Part shown: piece by piece, positions 35,226 to 44,653 of the stretch
How the letters are laid out: each line of letters opens with the position of its first letter
How positions within the stretch are numbered: position 1 is the stretch's first letter
Assembly: GCA_900465675.1 (NCBI GenBank)
Contig: UBJR01000011.1
Span: 1 to 64,000 of the forward strand
Reading direction: 5' to 3'
Origin: Hyphomicrobiales bacterium
GTDB taxonomy: Bacteria > Pseudomonadota > Alphaproteobacteria > Rhizobiales > Rhizobiaceae
DNA: 64,000 bases
Position numbers and translations under genes: made by a program
The notes under the pieces: generated by a model
What the model was told of the DNA's origin: nothing
Seen by the model: the letters and a program-made list of their open reading frames with translations, nothing else
Database searches by the model: none

Positions 35226-35777
35226 ATGACGACGAAGCTTATAAGCGGACCGGAGAACAGCCAGCTGGATATTCCCCGGAGCCACCAACCGCTGATCATC
35301 TTCACGGATGGCTCCTTCGAGCCAGGTGCTGCCCACGCGGGATGGGCCTTCGTCGTCTATGCGGATGAGGTCGAGGTGCTTGCAAGCGCCGGGCGCTTCC
35401 CGGCTGCGCCAGGGAATAATGCAGTCGAACTGACCGCAATCCTGAACGCCGCTCGATGGCTCAACGCCCATGCCGCTAACCGGCAGGCCGTCATTCTGAC
35501 CGACTCCCGCTATGTGCTGGAGGGCTGCAATCGATGGCGTTTCATCTGGAGAAGCAACGGCTGGAAGAGGATCGAGCCTGACAGCCGCCGCAGGAAGCGG
35601 GCGATTGCCGATCGCGCGCTGTGGCAATCCCTCGATATCGAGCTTCAGCAGAACGACCAGATCACCGTCAACTGGTGCAAGGCGCATTCCGGCATCGCTG
35701 GCAATGTTCGCGCCGACGCGCTGGCGACACAAGCGCGTCTGGCGAAGACGGGCGACAATATCAGCGCTTCAATATGA
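35226..35777 (+). CDS. rnhA: Ribonuclease HI-like protein
   Basis: The 183-residue protein has the RNase H fold with the four acidic active-site residues in place: D28 (FTDGS), E68 (NNAVELTAI), D93 (LTDSRYV) and D164 (VRADALA), plus H154 (KAHSG). It should degrade RNA in RNA-DNA hybrids. It carries a 20-residue N-terminal extension relative to E. coli RNase HI and may be a second copy beside a housekeeping gene elsewhere. Its 3' end overlaps the convergent secreted-protein gene by 17 bases. Confidence 0.9.
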   Translation: MTTKLISGPENSQLDIPRSHQPLIIFTDGSFEPGAAHAGWAFVVYADEVEVLASAGRFPAAPGNNAVELTAILNAARWLNAHAANRQAVILTDSRYVLEGCNRWRFIWRSNGWKRIEPDSRRRKRAIADRALWQSLDIELQQNDQITVNWCKAHSGIAGNVRADALATQARLAKTGDNISASI

Positions 35778-36117
35778 AGACCGCCTTGCCGCCTTGAGAC
35801 GCCTCGATGCCCTCCTTGGTCCGCTTCAGCATCAGGCATTTTTCCGCAGCCTGCGGCTCGGTCCTGATGCAGATCCCGTCCGCCACGGCTTTCCAGGTCG
35901 GATGAATGCTGACCATGCTGTCGCTGATCGTTCCGCCGCCATCCGGTTTGAAAACCAGGATATTCGATACCCGGCGCTTGACGACATACATTTCCCAGGG
36001 ATTGCCGTCGGCAACCACGCGCGCCAGAGACTCGGCAGCATACGCGCCGGGTGCCGAAAGCATGGTAATTGCGACGGCAGCAGCGGCGAACAACCCGCCG
36101 GAGGATTTTTTGGACAT
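35761..36117 (-). CDS. Small secreted protein, unknown function
   Basis: The 118-residue protein starts MSKKSSGGLFAAAAVAITML, a signal peptide ending YAAES, so the mature form of about 90 residues is periplasmic. Two cysteines (in ICIRTE and EKCLML) could form a disulfide. The C terminus ends KAVFILKR. No domain is recognised. The gene overlaps the end of the convergent RNase H gene. Longer in-frame starts upstream would place the signal peptide internally and were not used. Confidence 0.7.
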   Translation of the reverse strand: MSKKSSGGLFAAAAVAITMLSAPGAYAAESLARVVADGNPWEMYVVKRRVSNILVFKPDGGGTISDSMVSIHPTWKAVADGICIRTEPQAAEKCLMLKRTKEGIEASQGGKAVFILKR

Positions 36118-36492
36118 CAGTGACTTTCTGAGCGTTGATGGGGCCTGGCGCCGATTGCACGCAATCGTCACCGCAACGAGGCGCAAGGATGAGTCGAGCG
36201 CGCCTGTATCCGGTCTTGCCATTCAACATGGCATTTTTGAGTCTGCCGCGACCTGTTTCAGATGCCTGCTCACCACCTGTCGGCGGTCGGCCATCTGAGA
36301 TGCGGATCACTCGCGTCCAAAAGAAAAGGCCGGGCGAACAATCGCACCGACCTTTCTTTATCGCTTCAGCCTCGTGCCAGTACATCCGTGGTCACTGTCT
36401 GAGCGATGTCATGGGGTTAGTCTATTCCGCCTGCATGGATTTGCAAGCACGGTTTGATACCAAATTCGGCTAGGATCGCGGCCCGCGCTGTA
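36118..36492. other. Intergenic region with hairpin
   Basis: This stretch holds no convincing gene. An imperfect hairpin at 36321-36359 pairs AAGAAAAGGCCGG with CCGACCTTTCTT and ends in a T-rich segment. It could terminate transcription arriving from the left or right. The 5' part contains the promoter of the secreted-protein gene. Confidence 0.5.
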
Positions 36493-37476
36493 TCAGGCAA
36501 GCTTCTGGCGTCCATAGAGCAGCAGCATGCAGACGATGACCGCGCCGTAAATCAGCTGCCGTCCGGCTTCCTCGATCTGCATGACGGAGAGGATCGATTG
36601 CAACAGGGTAATCAGGATCACGCCTGCAACCGTCCCGAGATATGAGCCCTTGCCGCCCAGTACATGGGTGCCGCCAAGAACGACAGCGGCAATCGACGGC
36701 AGCAGATAGGCATCTCCCATCGATTGCGAGGCCTTCGACGCATATCCGGCAAGCAGCACGCCGCCGAGCGCGCTCAGTGCACCCGATATGACAAAGGCGA
36801 GGAGCGTGATCCGGCGGGTATCGATGCCGGACATGTAGGCGGCCCGTTCACGGTTGCCTATGGCGTAGAGCGAGCGGCCAAATGTCGTCCGCGTCAAGAG
36901 GAAAACGGTGAGAATGCCGGTGACGAGCCAGACGAGCACGCCGTTTGGAATGGCCGGAATGAGGTAGCCGGTAGCAAGAAAGCGCATCGCTGGAGAGGCC
37001 GCGTCCTGCGGCGCGAAACCGCCGGTATAGACGACCATCAGACCCTGGACGACGGCATTGGTCGCGAGCGTGATGATCATCGATGGAATACGCAGATAGG
37101 CAACCGCTGCACCGTTGAAGGCGCCGATTGCCGCACCACAGAGGATACCGAAGGGGATCGCAACGATCGAGCCCGCCGTACCATAGGCCGTTGCCGCACA
37201 GGCCATCATCGCGCCCGCCGTCACCACCCATGGCACCGAGAGGTCGATCTGGCCGAGCAGAATCACCATCATCATTCCCGTCGCGATCACCCCAAGAAAC
37301 GAGGCGACCTTCAGCTGCTGCAGCAAGTAGTCGGGAGACAGGAAATTCGATGAGTAGATCGAGCCGCCGAGCAGCAGCAGAATGATGCAGCCGAAGGCGA
37401 TGGCGACGGCCGGATCGACGCTGCGAAGACGGACCGGAATGATCGACTGGCGCATGTAGGATGCATCCTCACTCAT
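36493..37476 (-). CDS. CUT2 sugar ABC transporter permease (2)
   Basis: The 327-residue membrane protein (MSEDASYMRQSIIPVRLRS) has about eight to ten helices and RbsC-family stretches GMMMVILLGQIDLSVP and LPSIAAVVLGGTHVLGGKGSYLGTVAG. Its ATG overlaps the stop codon of the upstream permease gene (ATGA), indicating translational coupling. It is the last gene of the importer operon and forms a heterodimeric channel with the other permease. Confidence 0.9.
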   Translation of the reverse strand: MSEDASYMRQSIIPVRLRSVDPAVAIAFGCIILLLLGGSIYSSNFLSPDYLLQQLKVASFLGVIATGMMMVILLGQIDLSVPWVVTAGAMMACAATAYGTAGSIVAIPFGILCGAAIGAFNGAAVAYLRIPSMIITLATNAVVQGLMVVYTGGFAPQDAASPAMRFLATGYLIPAIPNGVLVWLVTGILTVFLLTRTTFGRSLYAIGNRERAAYMSGIDTRRITLLAFVISGALSALGGVLLAGYASKASQSMGDAYLLPSIAAVVLGGTHVLGGKGSYLGTVAGVILITLLQSILSVMQIEEAGRQLIYGAVIVCMLLLYGRQKLA

Positions 37477-38468
37477 TGGAACCACTCCAGCCGGTTGCGA
37501 ACGCGGGCAAGCCCGATGCAGCCGATGCTGATCGCCGCCATCAGCACGATCCCCTGGAAAAGGGGCTGCCAAAGCGGATCGAGGTCGAAGACGAACAACA
37601 GGTCGCCGATGGTGCGGAAAGCCAGGGCGCCGAACACCGCGCCGATGGCGCTGCCCTTGCCGCCGGCCAGCGACACGCCGCCAAGCACCACGGCGGCAAT
37701 CGAATAGAGCGTATAGGCGTTGCCGCTCGCAAACGCCGCCTCGCCGGTATAGGAGAAAAAGGTCAGGTATAGGCCGCCGATCGCCGATAAGAGCCCGGCC
37801 AGCGCATAGGCTGCCAGCTTGGCCCGCTTGATCGGCATGCCCGACATATAGGCGGCGTTTTCGGACGAACCCGCGGCATAGGCCGCGCGGCCAAGCACCG
37901 ACCGGCTGAACGGTACCCAGATGATCAGGATCGTCAATGCCAGGACAATCAGGCTGGTTGGGAAAATGCCGAACAGCTTGGAGGTGAAGGCATCGGCCAG
38001 ATCCTCGTTCACCGATCCTCCCGGAGTCGGCCGCAGCAGCAAGGCGAGGCCGAAGAAGATGGCACTCGTCGCGATCGTCGTGACGATCGGCTGCAGCCTG
38101 CCGAAAATGATGATCAGGCCATTGAGCAGGCCGCAGGCAAGGCCGGTCAGCAGCACCGCGACAATGCCAAGACCTGTTTGCAGCGGTGTGCCGACCACGA
38201 GCCACGACGCAAGGCAATTGCAAAGGATCAGGATCATGCCGGCCGAAAGGTCGATGCCCGCGGTGATGACCACGAAACACTGCGCCATGGCGACAAAAGC
38301 AAGCAGCGTTGCCTTGTTCGACGCCGTCTGAACGACATTCGGCGTGAAGCCCGCGGGATGGTTGCTGACATAGATCACGAACATGACGAGGAACAGCGCC
38401 GCGGCAAGCAGCGTGCCCTTGTGCTGAACATACCAGAACCGCCAGTCGCTTGGAGACTTCGCGCTCAT
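37473..38468 (-). CDS. CUT2 sugar ABC transporter permease (1)
   Basis: The 331-residue RbsC-like membrane protein has the family signatures AMAQCFVVITAGIDLSAG and YSIAAVVLGGVSLAGGKGSAIGAVFG. It overlaps both neighbours by four bases (ATGA with the ATPase and with permease 2), so the three genes form one coupled unit. It belongs to the LacI-controlled operon. Confidence 0.9.
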   Translation of the reverse strand: MSAKSPSDWRFWYVQHKGTLLAAALFLVMFVIYVSNHPAGFTPNVVQTASNKATLLAFVAMAQCFVVITAGIDLSAGMILILCNCLASWLVVGTPLQTGLGIVAVLLTGLACGLLNGLIIIFGRLQPIVTTIATSAIFFGLALLLRPTPGGSVNEDLADAFTSKLFGIFPTSLIVLALTILIIWVPFSRSVLGRAAYAAGSSENAAYMSGMPIKRAKLAAYALAGLLSAIGGLYLTFFSYTGEAAFASGNAYTLYSIAAVVLGGVSLAGGKGSAIGAVFGALAFRTIGDLLFVFDLDPLWQPLFQGIVLMAAISIGCIGLARVRNRLEWFQ

Positions 38469-40003
38469 TGCCCGATCCTTTGTTCGACGGCCTGCGGATT
38501 GATGTTGAGTGCGCTGGCGATCAGTTCATGCTCGTTGATCTCTTCACCTTCGAGCGAGCGGATGACTCTGCCGTCATACATGACCAGAACACGGTCGCAG
38601 CAGCCGATCAGCTCATCGTAGTCGGTCGAGTAGAAGATGATTGCCGCGCCATCATCGGCAAGCTTGCGCAACAGCGCGTAGATTTCCTGCTTGGTGCCGA
38701 CGTCGATGCCGCGCGTCGGATCGTTGAGCAGGGTGATCTTCGGGCGGTTCATCAGCCATTTGGCGATGACCACCTTCTGCTGGTTGCCGCCGGACAGGGC
38801 CCCCACCGGCATGTCGATCGTTGCGGCCTTGATTGCAAGGAGCTTCAGGAGTTCGTCGATCCTCGCCTGCTCGGCACTGCGATCGATGACGCCATGCCTG
38901 GAGACGCTGCCGAGTGCGGCAATCGACAGGTTTTCGCGCACGGTCATCGGCAGCATCAGCCCTTCCGTCTTGCGATCCTCAGGGATCAGCGCAATCGACG
39001 TGCCGCCCGACTTTGCCTGTTTCGGGCTCCTCAATGCCACCGGCTGACCGGCAACCTCGATACTGCCCTTGGTGTCGCGAAGCACGCCGAACAGCGCCAG
39101 CAGCAGTTCGCGCTGCCCCTGCCCGTCCAACCCGCCGAAGCCGATGATCTCGCCGGGGCGAATGTCGAAGCTGATATTTGACAACCTGTCTCCCCAGGAA
39201 AGCCCGCGGCAGGAGAGCACCGGGGCGCGATCGGCCGGTTTTGCAGGCTTCGGTGGAAAGACATTGGTGTATTCGCGGCCGATCATCAATTCGACCACCT
39301 GCTGATCGGTCTTGGTGCCGGCGGGATACGATTCGATGCTGCGGCCATTGCGAAACACCGTGCAATCGTCGGCGAGCGCTGCGATCTCGTGCATGCGATG
39401 GGAGATGTAAACGAGTGCCATGCCTTCCGAACGCAACCGCTTCAACACGCCGAAAACCTTCTCGACATCGGATTGGGTCAAGGCCGACGTCGCTTCGTCC
39501 AGGATCATCAGCCTGGGCTTGCGGGCCAGCGCCTTGGCAATCTCCACCATCTGGCGGCGCGACAGCGGCAGGTCCTTGACCAGCGACGAAGGATGAATGT
39601 CGGATGCGCCGGCGCGTGCCAACGCTTCTTCGGCTATCGCCCTTTGCCGGCGCCGGTCAATCAGGCCGAAGCGTAAGGGCGGGTTACTGATGACGATATT
39701 GTCGGCAACCGACAGGTCCGGGATCAGCGACAGCTCCTGAAAGACGCAGACAATACCGGCAGCCGTTGCTGCAGCCGGACTGGCGAAGGAGACCTCGCCG
39801 CCATCGAGCAGTATGCGCCCTTCATCGGGCGCGACGGCACCTGCCATGATCTTGATCAGCGTCGATTTTCCAGCTCCGTTTTCGCCAAGCACGGCATGGA
39901 TGGCGCCGGGCCGGATAGCGATGCTCGCATCCTTCAGCGCGATCACACCGCCATATCGCTTCGATACGCCGTCCATCCGGAAAAACGGTTCAGGCAAATT
40001 CAT
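38465..40003 (-). CDS. CUT2 sugar ABC transporter, duplicated ATPase subunit
   Basis: The 512-residue protein has two ABC domains, as in RbsA. The first has Walker A GENGAGKST and the signature PLSRRQMVEIAKAL, where the usual Gly of the signature is replaced (LSRRQ). The second has the typical degenerate P-loop GGLDGQGQRE and signature LSGGNQQKVVIAKWL. I chose the ATG at 40003 (MNLPEPFFRMDG) because GGAGG precedes it. It energises uptake by the two permeases downstream. Confidence 0.9.
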   Translation of the reverse strand: MNLPEPFFRMDGVSKRYGGVIALKDASIAIRPGAIHAVLGENGAGKSTLIKIMAGAVAPDEGRILLDGGEVSFASPAAATAAGIVCVFQELSLIPDLSVADNIVISNPPLRFGLIDRRRQRAIAEEALARAGASDIHPSSLVKDLPLSRRQMVEIAKALARKPRLMILDEATSALTQSDVEKVFGVLKRLRSEGMALVYISHRMHEIAALADDCTVFRNGRSIESYPAGTKTDQQVVELMIGREYTNVFPPKPAKPADRAPVLSCRGLSWGDRLSNISFDIRPGEIIGFGGLDGQGQRELLLALFGVLRDTKGSIEVAGQPVALRSPKQAKSGGTSIALIPEDRKTEGLMLPMTVRENLSIAALGSVSRHGVIDRSAEQARIDELLKLLAIKAATIDMPVGALSGGNQQKVVIAKWLMNRPKITLLNDPTRGIDVGTKQEIYALLRKLADDGAAIIFYSTDYDELIGCCDRVLVMYDGRVIRSLEGEEINEHELIASALNINPQAVEQRIGQ

Positions 40004-40081
40004 GCGTCCACCTCCCGCGGTCGCAGCAACAGCAAGGCTGCGGGCGCGAACGCCCGCAGTCAATATGGCAAATTGGACCGC

Positions 40082-41221
40082 TTACTGGTTTTCCTTGCTC
40101 TGCCCCATGATTTCCTGGGCGGTGAAATTGATGCCGCAGGTGGGGAAGGCATTGCCGACGAAGAAATTGTCGGATTCCTTCGGATAGTAATCCTGGCCTT
40201 CCTTGAAATCAGGATCGGACACGAGCGCCGTCGGCAGCTTGATCGCCTGCGGGATCACCTGCCCCTCAAGAGCAGCAATCGCCGTCTTGATGGCGACGGC
40301 AACCTGGGCCGGGCCAGTGCCGGCCGACGTGCATTTCAGGCCATCGCCGGCATGGGCAGCGCAGAGCTTGCGGAAGCCGTTTTCGGTCTCGCCACCAAAC
40401 GGCACGAAGGGATGCTTGGCATCGATCATCGCCTGGACGACGCCGGTATCACCGCCCTGGGCGGTAATCCCGTCGAACGGGCCGTTGGTGGCAATTGCGT
40501 CGGCCGTGGCCTTCTGCGCGACGCCGTCGTCCCATTTGCCGACGACTTCGGTCACGTCAAACTTCTTGCCGGATGCGGCGAGCGTTTCCTTGATGCCATC
40601 GTGGCGGTCGGTATCGACGGATGTGCCGGCTACGCCGCGAACTTCGAGAACCTTGCCGCCCTGAGGCATATGCTTGACCAGCCAATCGCCCCAGATGACC
40701 CCGAGACCTTTCTGGTCGACGTTGACGTTGATCGCGTCCTTGCTGTCGAGCGTGTTGTCGAAGGCAACCAAGACGACACCGGCCTCCTTGGCGCGCTTGA
40801 TGACCGGGCCAAAGGCTGTCGGGTTCTGCGCATCGACGACGACGGCGTCATATCCGGCGTCAATGAAGTTGTTGATCGCCGATATCTGTGCCGGCACGTC
40901 CTCGCCGGTGGAGACGACCTTGAACTCCTTGAGCTTTGCCTTGACGTCAGGCTGCGCGGCATACGCCTTCGCCGTCTGCACCATCTGAATGCGCCAGGTA
41001 TTGGCGATATAGCCGTTCGCCAGCGCGATGCGGTACGGGCCTTCTTTCTTGGGGAACTGCAGGAATTGCGTATCGGACGCCCATGGCGTCATGCATTGCG
41101 GATCGGCGGCCGGGCCGGAGACGACTTTCGGCTCCGCATAGGCAGCACTGCACAAAAGAGCCAGCATGGGCGCGGCAAGGCCAGCGAGCCGGATGGACTT
41201 CGCTTTCAACGACTTGGGCAT
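40082..41221 (-). CDS. CUT2 sugar ABC transporter periplasmic binding protein
   Basis: This 379-residue protein has a signal peptide (MPKSLKAKSIRLAGLAAPML to AYAEP) and a RbsB/LacI-type binding fold: YRIALANGYIANTWRIQM, DAVVVDAQNP, VAFDNTLDS and ITAQGGDTGVVQAM. The ATG at 41221 follows GGAGGAGG. The first gene of the operon, it lies downstream of the paired LacI operator. Cysteines at about residue 43 and near the C terminus may form disulfides. The sugar ligand cannot be named from sequence. Confidence 0.9.
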   Translation of the reverse strand: MPKSLKAKSIRLAGLAAPMLALLCSAAYAEPKVVSGPAADPQCMTPWASDTQFLQFPKKEGPYRIALANGYIANTWRIQMVQTAKAYAAQPDVKAKLKEFKVVSTGEDVPAQISAINNFIDAGYDAVVVDAQNPTAFGPVIKRAKEAGVVLVAFDNTLDSKDAINVNVDQKGLGVIWGDWLVKHMPQGGKVLEVRGVAGTSVDTDRHDGIKETLAASGKKFDVTEVVGKWDDGVAQKATADAIATNGPFDGITAQGGDTGVVQAMIDAKHPFVPFGGETENGFRKLCAAHAGDGLKCTSAGTGPAQVAVAIKTAIAALEGQVIPQAIKLPTALVSDPDFKEGQDYYPKESDNFFVGNAFPTCGINFTAQEIMGQSKENQ

Positions 41222-41333
41222 GAATGTCCTCCTCCACGAGGCGGATCGAAGCCGCCTCTCCAGTATGATCTGATTGGCATGCTTGATCCGGAAGGCTCCA
41301 TTCCCATCCATATCCGGAACGGCAAAAAGGTAA

Positions 41334-41382
41334 CATAGTTGACAGCGCTGTCAAATTCTATTTGCTAGCGCTGTCAACTATG
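41334..41382. promoter_or_regulatory. Paired LacI-type operator between the CUT2 operon and its regulator
   Basis: CATAGTTGACAGCGCT (41334-41349) is the exact reverse complement of 41367-41382. Inside the first arm, TTGACAGCGCTGTCAA (41339-41354) is a perfect 16-bp palindrome, and the second arm carries a near copy at 41362-41377. This is the classic form of LacI-family half-sites with a central CG. It sits in the divergent promoter region of the binding-protein and lacI genes. Confidence 0.85.
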
Positions 41383-41442
41383 GCATAACTATAGATATTC
41401 TGACTTCGCATAGAGAAATATATCATACCGGAGAATTACTTC

Positions 41443-42456
41443 ATGCGACGCGTGACATTGGACGATGTTGCAAGTCTTGCGGGCGTCAGCCCGATTACCG
41501 TGTCACGGGTACTGCGCAAGCCCGATGCCGTCTCCGAGGGCCTGCGCATGCGTGTCAACGCCGCGGTGAAGGAGCTCGGCTACGTGCCGAATATCGCCGC
41601 AAGCCGGCTCGCCTCTGCCCGTACTCACGCGATCGGCGTCATCGTGCCGACGCTCTACAACGTGATCTTTGCCGAGTATCTGTTTGCCTTGCATGAAGTG
41701 CTCGTCGGCGCCGGCTTTCAGGTCATTGTCGTCAATAGCCGCTATTCGGAACTCGAGGAGGAAAATGCCGTCAAGGCGCTGCTCGGCCAGCGGGTCGAGG
41801 CGATCATCATGGCCGGCATTCACCACACGGCACATGCGCGGCAGCTGCTTGCTCATGCCAATATGCCCGTCGTCGAGACATTCGAGCTCTCCGACGATCC
41901 CATCGATATCAATATCGGCATGTCGCAGGAGAAGGCCGGCTGGGCGGCGACACGCCACCTCATCGAGCGCGGTTTCCAGCGCATTGCATTCCTCAGCGGC
42001 AATCTCGATCATCGTTCCCAGTCGCGTTTCGATGGATACCATCTGGCGATGAAGGAGGCGGACTATCAGAGCCTGGAGCTCGTGACGCAGAAACCCCGCC
42101 ACAGCTCCATCGCGCTTGGCTCGGCACTTTGCGCCGAGATGTTCGAACGCGGCAACATTCCCGAGGCGATCTTCTGCACCGACGACAACCTTGCGCTTGG
42201 CGCCATGCAGGAGTGTCGGAAACACAATATCCGGATTCCGAGCGACATCTCGATCATCGGCTTCCACGACCTGGAATTTGCCGCCTGCGCCTCCCCTTCG
42301 CTATCGTCCATCGCATCGAGACGCTACGAGACCGGCAGGCTCGCCGCTGAAAAAGTTCTGGCGGCCGTCAACGCCAGCACCGCCCATGGCGCCGAGCAGA
42401 TCGATCTCGGCTTCAAGCTGATCGTGCGCGAGAGCACGGGCGGACAGCGATCTTAG
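41443..42456 (+). CDS. LacI-family transcriptional repressor
   Basis: The 337-residue protein begins MRRVTLDDVASLAGVSPITVSRVLRKP, a LacI helix-turn-helix, with the hinge helix about residues 46-58 (AASRLASARTHA). A periplasmic-binding-type effector domain follows. It has a GGAG site before the start and is transcribed away from the sugar importer. With the paired operator between them it should repress the importer until the sugar is present. Its 3' end converges with the GGDEF gene after four bases. Confidence 0.93.
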   Translation: MRRVTLDDVASLAGVSPITVSRVLRKPDAVSEGLRMRVNAAVKELGYVPNIAASRLASARTHAIGVIVPTLYNVIFAEYLFALHEVLVGAGFQVIVVNSRYSELEEENAVKALLGQRVEAIIMAGIHHTAHARQLLAHANMPVVETFELSDDPIDINIGMSQEKAGWAATRHLIERGFQRIAFLSGNLDHRSQSRFDGYHLAMKEADYQSLELVTQKPRHSSIALGSALCAEMFERGNIPEAIFCTDDNLALGAMQECRKHNIRIPSDISIIGFHDLEFAACASPSLSSIASRRYETGRLAAEKVLAAVNASTAHGAEQIDLGFKLIVRESTGGQRS

Positions 42457-42460
42457 GCGA

Positions 42461-43426
42461 TCAGGCGGCGTCGAGACTGGGCGGCTGATGAACGACGAAG
42501 CGGTTTCGTCCCGACGCCTTGGCGCGGTACATCGCCCGGTCCGCTTCCTCGTAGAGCGAAGCCGAGGTCGATCCCGATCCGGCCCATGCGACGCCTATCG
42601 AAGCGCCGAGCGCGATATCGTCCCCCGCATTCCACTGCATGGCGGCGACGATGCGGTTTGCCGCGGTCTCCACCTGCTGGATCGAGGCGCTCCTGTAAAT
42701 GACCGCGAATTCGTCGCCGCCAATTCGGGATACGAGATCAGCACCTTCGGCGGCAAAATTCAGCCGGCGCGCCGCCTCGATCAGGCAGGAATCGCCGACT
42801 CGGTGGCCGAGGCTGTCGTTGACGCGTTTGAAGCCGTCGAGATCAACCAGCAGCAGCGCGCAGTCGGTCGCCAGCCCGGACCCGACGAGGGTATCGAGGC
42901 GCTCATGGAACCTGAAGCGGTTCGCCAGTCCCGTCAGATGATCGAAATCGGCACGATGGCGGATTTCCTTCAGCATCATGATCTCGAGCGTCACGTCCTG
43001 CTTCAGCCCGAAGATCCGCACCGCCTTGCCGTTTTCGGATTCGACCCGCGCCGTGATCCTGATCCAGCGGCGATTTCCCTTTCGGGTGATCACCTCGGCG
43101 TCGAGCGAAAAGCTGCCGAGCTGCTCGATCGCGGCACTGCGAAGCCGCTTCAATTCGCTGAGCGTCTCGGCGGAATACATGGTGACGATCTCATCGCGCA
43201 CCAAAGGTGTTCCCGGATCGACATCGAAGAGCTCGTAGACCATGTCGGTCCACCACAGGCGCTCATCGGCAAGACTGCATTCCCAGGCGCCGATGCGGGC
43301 AGCCTTGGAGCAGCTGTCGAAGACCTTTTTGAGATGATAGACGTCGCTCGCGAGATCGATGCGATCGACCTCAACGGTGTCCGTTCGGCTTGATCGTTTC
43401 CTGACCGGGGACGACGACGGCATCAT
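42461..43426 (-). CDS. PAS-GGDEF diguanylate cyclase
   Basis: The 321-residue cytoplasmic protein has a PAS-like domain (about 35-150, with ARIGAWECSLADERLWWTD and the PAC-type RKGNRRWIRITARV). The GGDEF domain has an intact RIGGDEF (GGDEF at 236-240) and DFDHLTGLANRFRF at its start. It should make cyclic-di-GMP from GTP in response to a signal sensed by PAS. It has no EAL domain. It is a single-gene unit between regulators. Confidence 0.92.
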   Translation of the reverse strand: MMPSSSPVRKRSSRTDTVEVDRIDLASDVYHLKKVFDSCSKAARIGAWECSLADERLWWTDMVYELFDVDPGTPLVRDEIVTMYSAETLSELKRLRSAAIEQLGSFSLDAEVITRKGNRRWIRITARVESENGKAVRIFGLKQDVTLEIMMLKEIRHRADFDHLTGLANRFRFHERLDTLVGSGLATDCALLLVDLDGFKRVNDSLGHRVGDSCLIEAARRLNFAAEGADLVSRIGGDEFAVIYRSASIQQVETAANRIVAAMQWNAGDDIALGASIGVAWAGSGSTSASLYEEADRAMYRAKASGRNRFVVHQPPSLDAA

Positions 43427-43536
43427 GTTCCTCCATCCCGGCTATGGGATGACGGAAATCTGACATGGATTTATTGACGGGCGGTTTATCAGCCATCGAA
43501 GATACACTCTGTTTCTCAGGCTTTATTGCCGCAGTC

Positions 43537-44553
43537 TCAGCCGCTCAGTCCGCGCAGCTTGATATTTTTCCGGACGGTGGCCGGAGGTGCCTCGAAACGC
43601 TCCCTGAACTTTCTGATGAAATGCGAGGAATTCTGAAAGCCGGCGCGAATGGCGATCTCGGCGAGCGGAATCTTCGTGGTTTTCACCAGGCGCATCGCCG
43701 CGTCCAGCCGGACGATCAGGTAGGCGGAGGCCGGAGAAGTGCCGACCGCCGCCCGGAACGAGCGCTCGAGCTGGCGGCGCGATAGCCCGCTCTGCGATGC
43801 GATATCCTCGATATCGAGCAGATCTTCGATATGCTGCTCCATCGTCAGAAGCGCCTTTTCGACCCTCGCATCGTCGATACTGCCCTGCCCGATCGGATTT
43901 CGGGGCTGCATCTCGTTGGCATCCCGCCGTCTAGCGATCTGCAGGATTTCGAGCGCGTTCTTCTCGGCGAACTCTCCGACATGCCGGTTGAGCAGAAACG
44001 CCGCCAGATCCGCCGCGCTGCTGCCGCCCGCACAGGTGATGACGTTTCCGTCCTCGACGAACAGCTCGTGCGACGTCACGGAGATGTCCGGGAAGCGCTC
44101 GCGAAACTCGCCATGGTGCAGCCAGCTGACACAGGCCTTCTTTCCCTGGAGAAGACCCGCCTCCGCCAGAATGAAACTGCCGGTGCAGAGGCCGATCACC
44201 GGCACACCCGCATGCGCGGCATTGACGACATAGGAGACAGCGGCGCTGTCGAGCGCCTCGATCTTCTCGTTGATCCGGCCGCCGACGACCACGATATAGT
44301 CGAACTCGGCGGGTGGTTTCAGCGACGCGTTTGGTGGCACGGGTACGCCCGAGCTCGACGTCACGAAATGCTTGTCGACACTCATGACCAACCAATCGCA
44401 GGCAATTCTCCCGGAATTGTCGCGCTGATCGCTGCCCAGCCGCAGCGTATCGACGAACAGGGAAAAGGCGCTCAGCGTAAAATTTCGCGCCAGCAGGAAG
44501 CCGATCTTCAACTTCAGTGAGTTGGCTCTGTCGCCACGCATATGCAGATCCAT
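43537..44553 (-). CDS. GlxA-family regulator (DJ-1/PfpI domain plus AraC domain)
   Basis: The protein has 338 residues from the ATG at 44553. The N-terminal DJ-1/PfpI-like domain carries GLCTGSFILAEAGLL with the conserved nucleophile-elbow Cys. The C-terminal AraC/XylS domain (about 235-335) has two helix-turn-helix motifs, including DIASQSGLSRRQLERSFRAA and AIRAGFQNSSHFIRKFRERF. Relatives include GlxA, CdhR, ArgR and GbdR, regulators of amine and amino acid catabolism. It is about 100 bases from the SDR gene and could regulate the nearby operons. Confidence 0.88.
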   Translation of the reverse strand: MDLHMRGDRANSLKLKIGFLLARNFTLSAFSLFVDTLRLGSDQRDNSGRIACDWLVMSVDKHFVTSSSGVPVPPNASLKPPAEFDYIVVVGGRINEKIEALDSAAVSYVVNAAHAGVPVIGLCTGSFILAEAGLLQGKKACVSWLHHGEFRERFPDISVTSHELFVEDGNVITCAGGSSAADLAAFLLNRHVGEFAEKNALEILQIARRRDANEMQPRNPIGQGSIDDARVEKALLTMEQHIEDLLDIEDIASQSGLSRRQLERSFRAAVGTSPASAYLIVRLDAAMRLVKTTKIPLAEIAIRAGFQNSSHFIRKFRERFEAPPATVRKNIKLRGLSG

Positions 44554-44653
44554 CCGGCAGCAAGTTTGTCGCGAGCATATGCGGAAACAGCATTGCGTGC
44601 ACAAGTGTTGGCGACATTCACGCAGACTGTCCGCGGCGTCTGATCTGCCGAAC

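Noticed and set aside
36493..38280. Single 595-codon fusion of two permeases
   Set aside because: The frame upstream of 37476 is out of phase with the real first permease. The two permeases are separate genes overlapping by ATGA.
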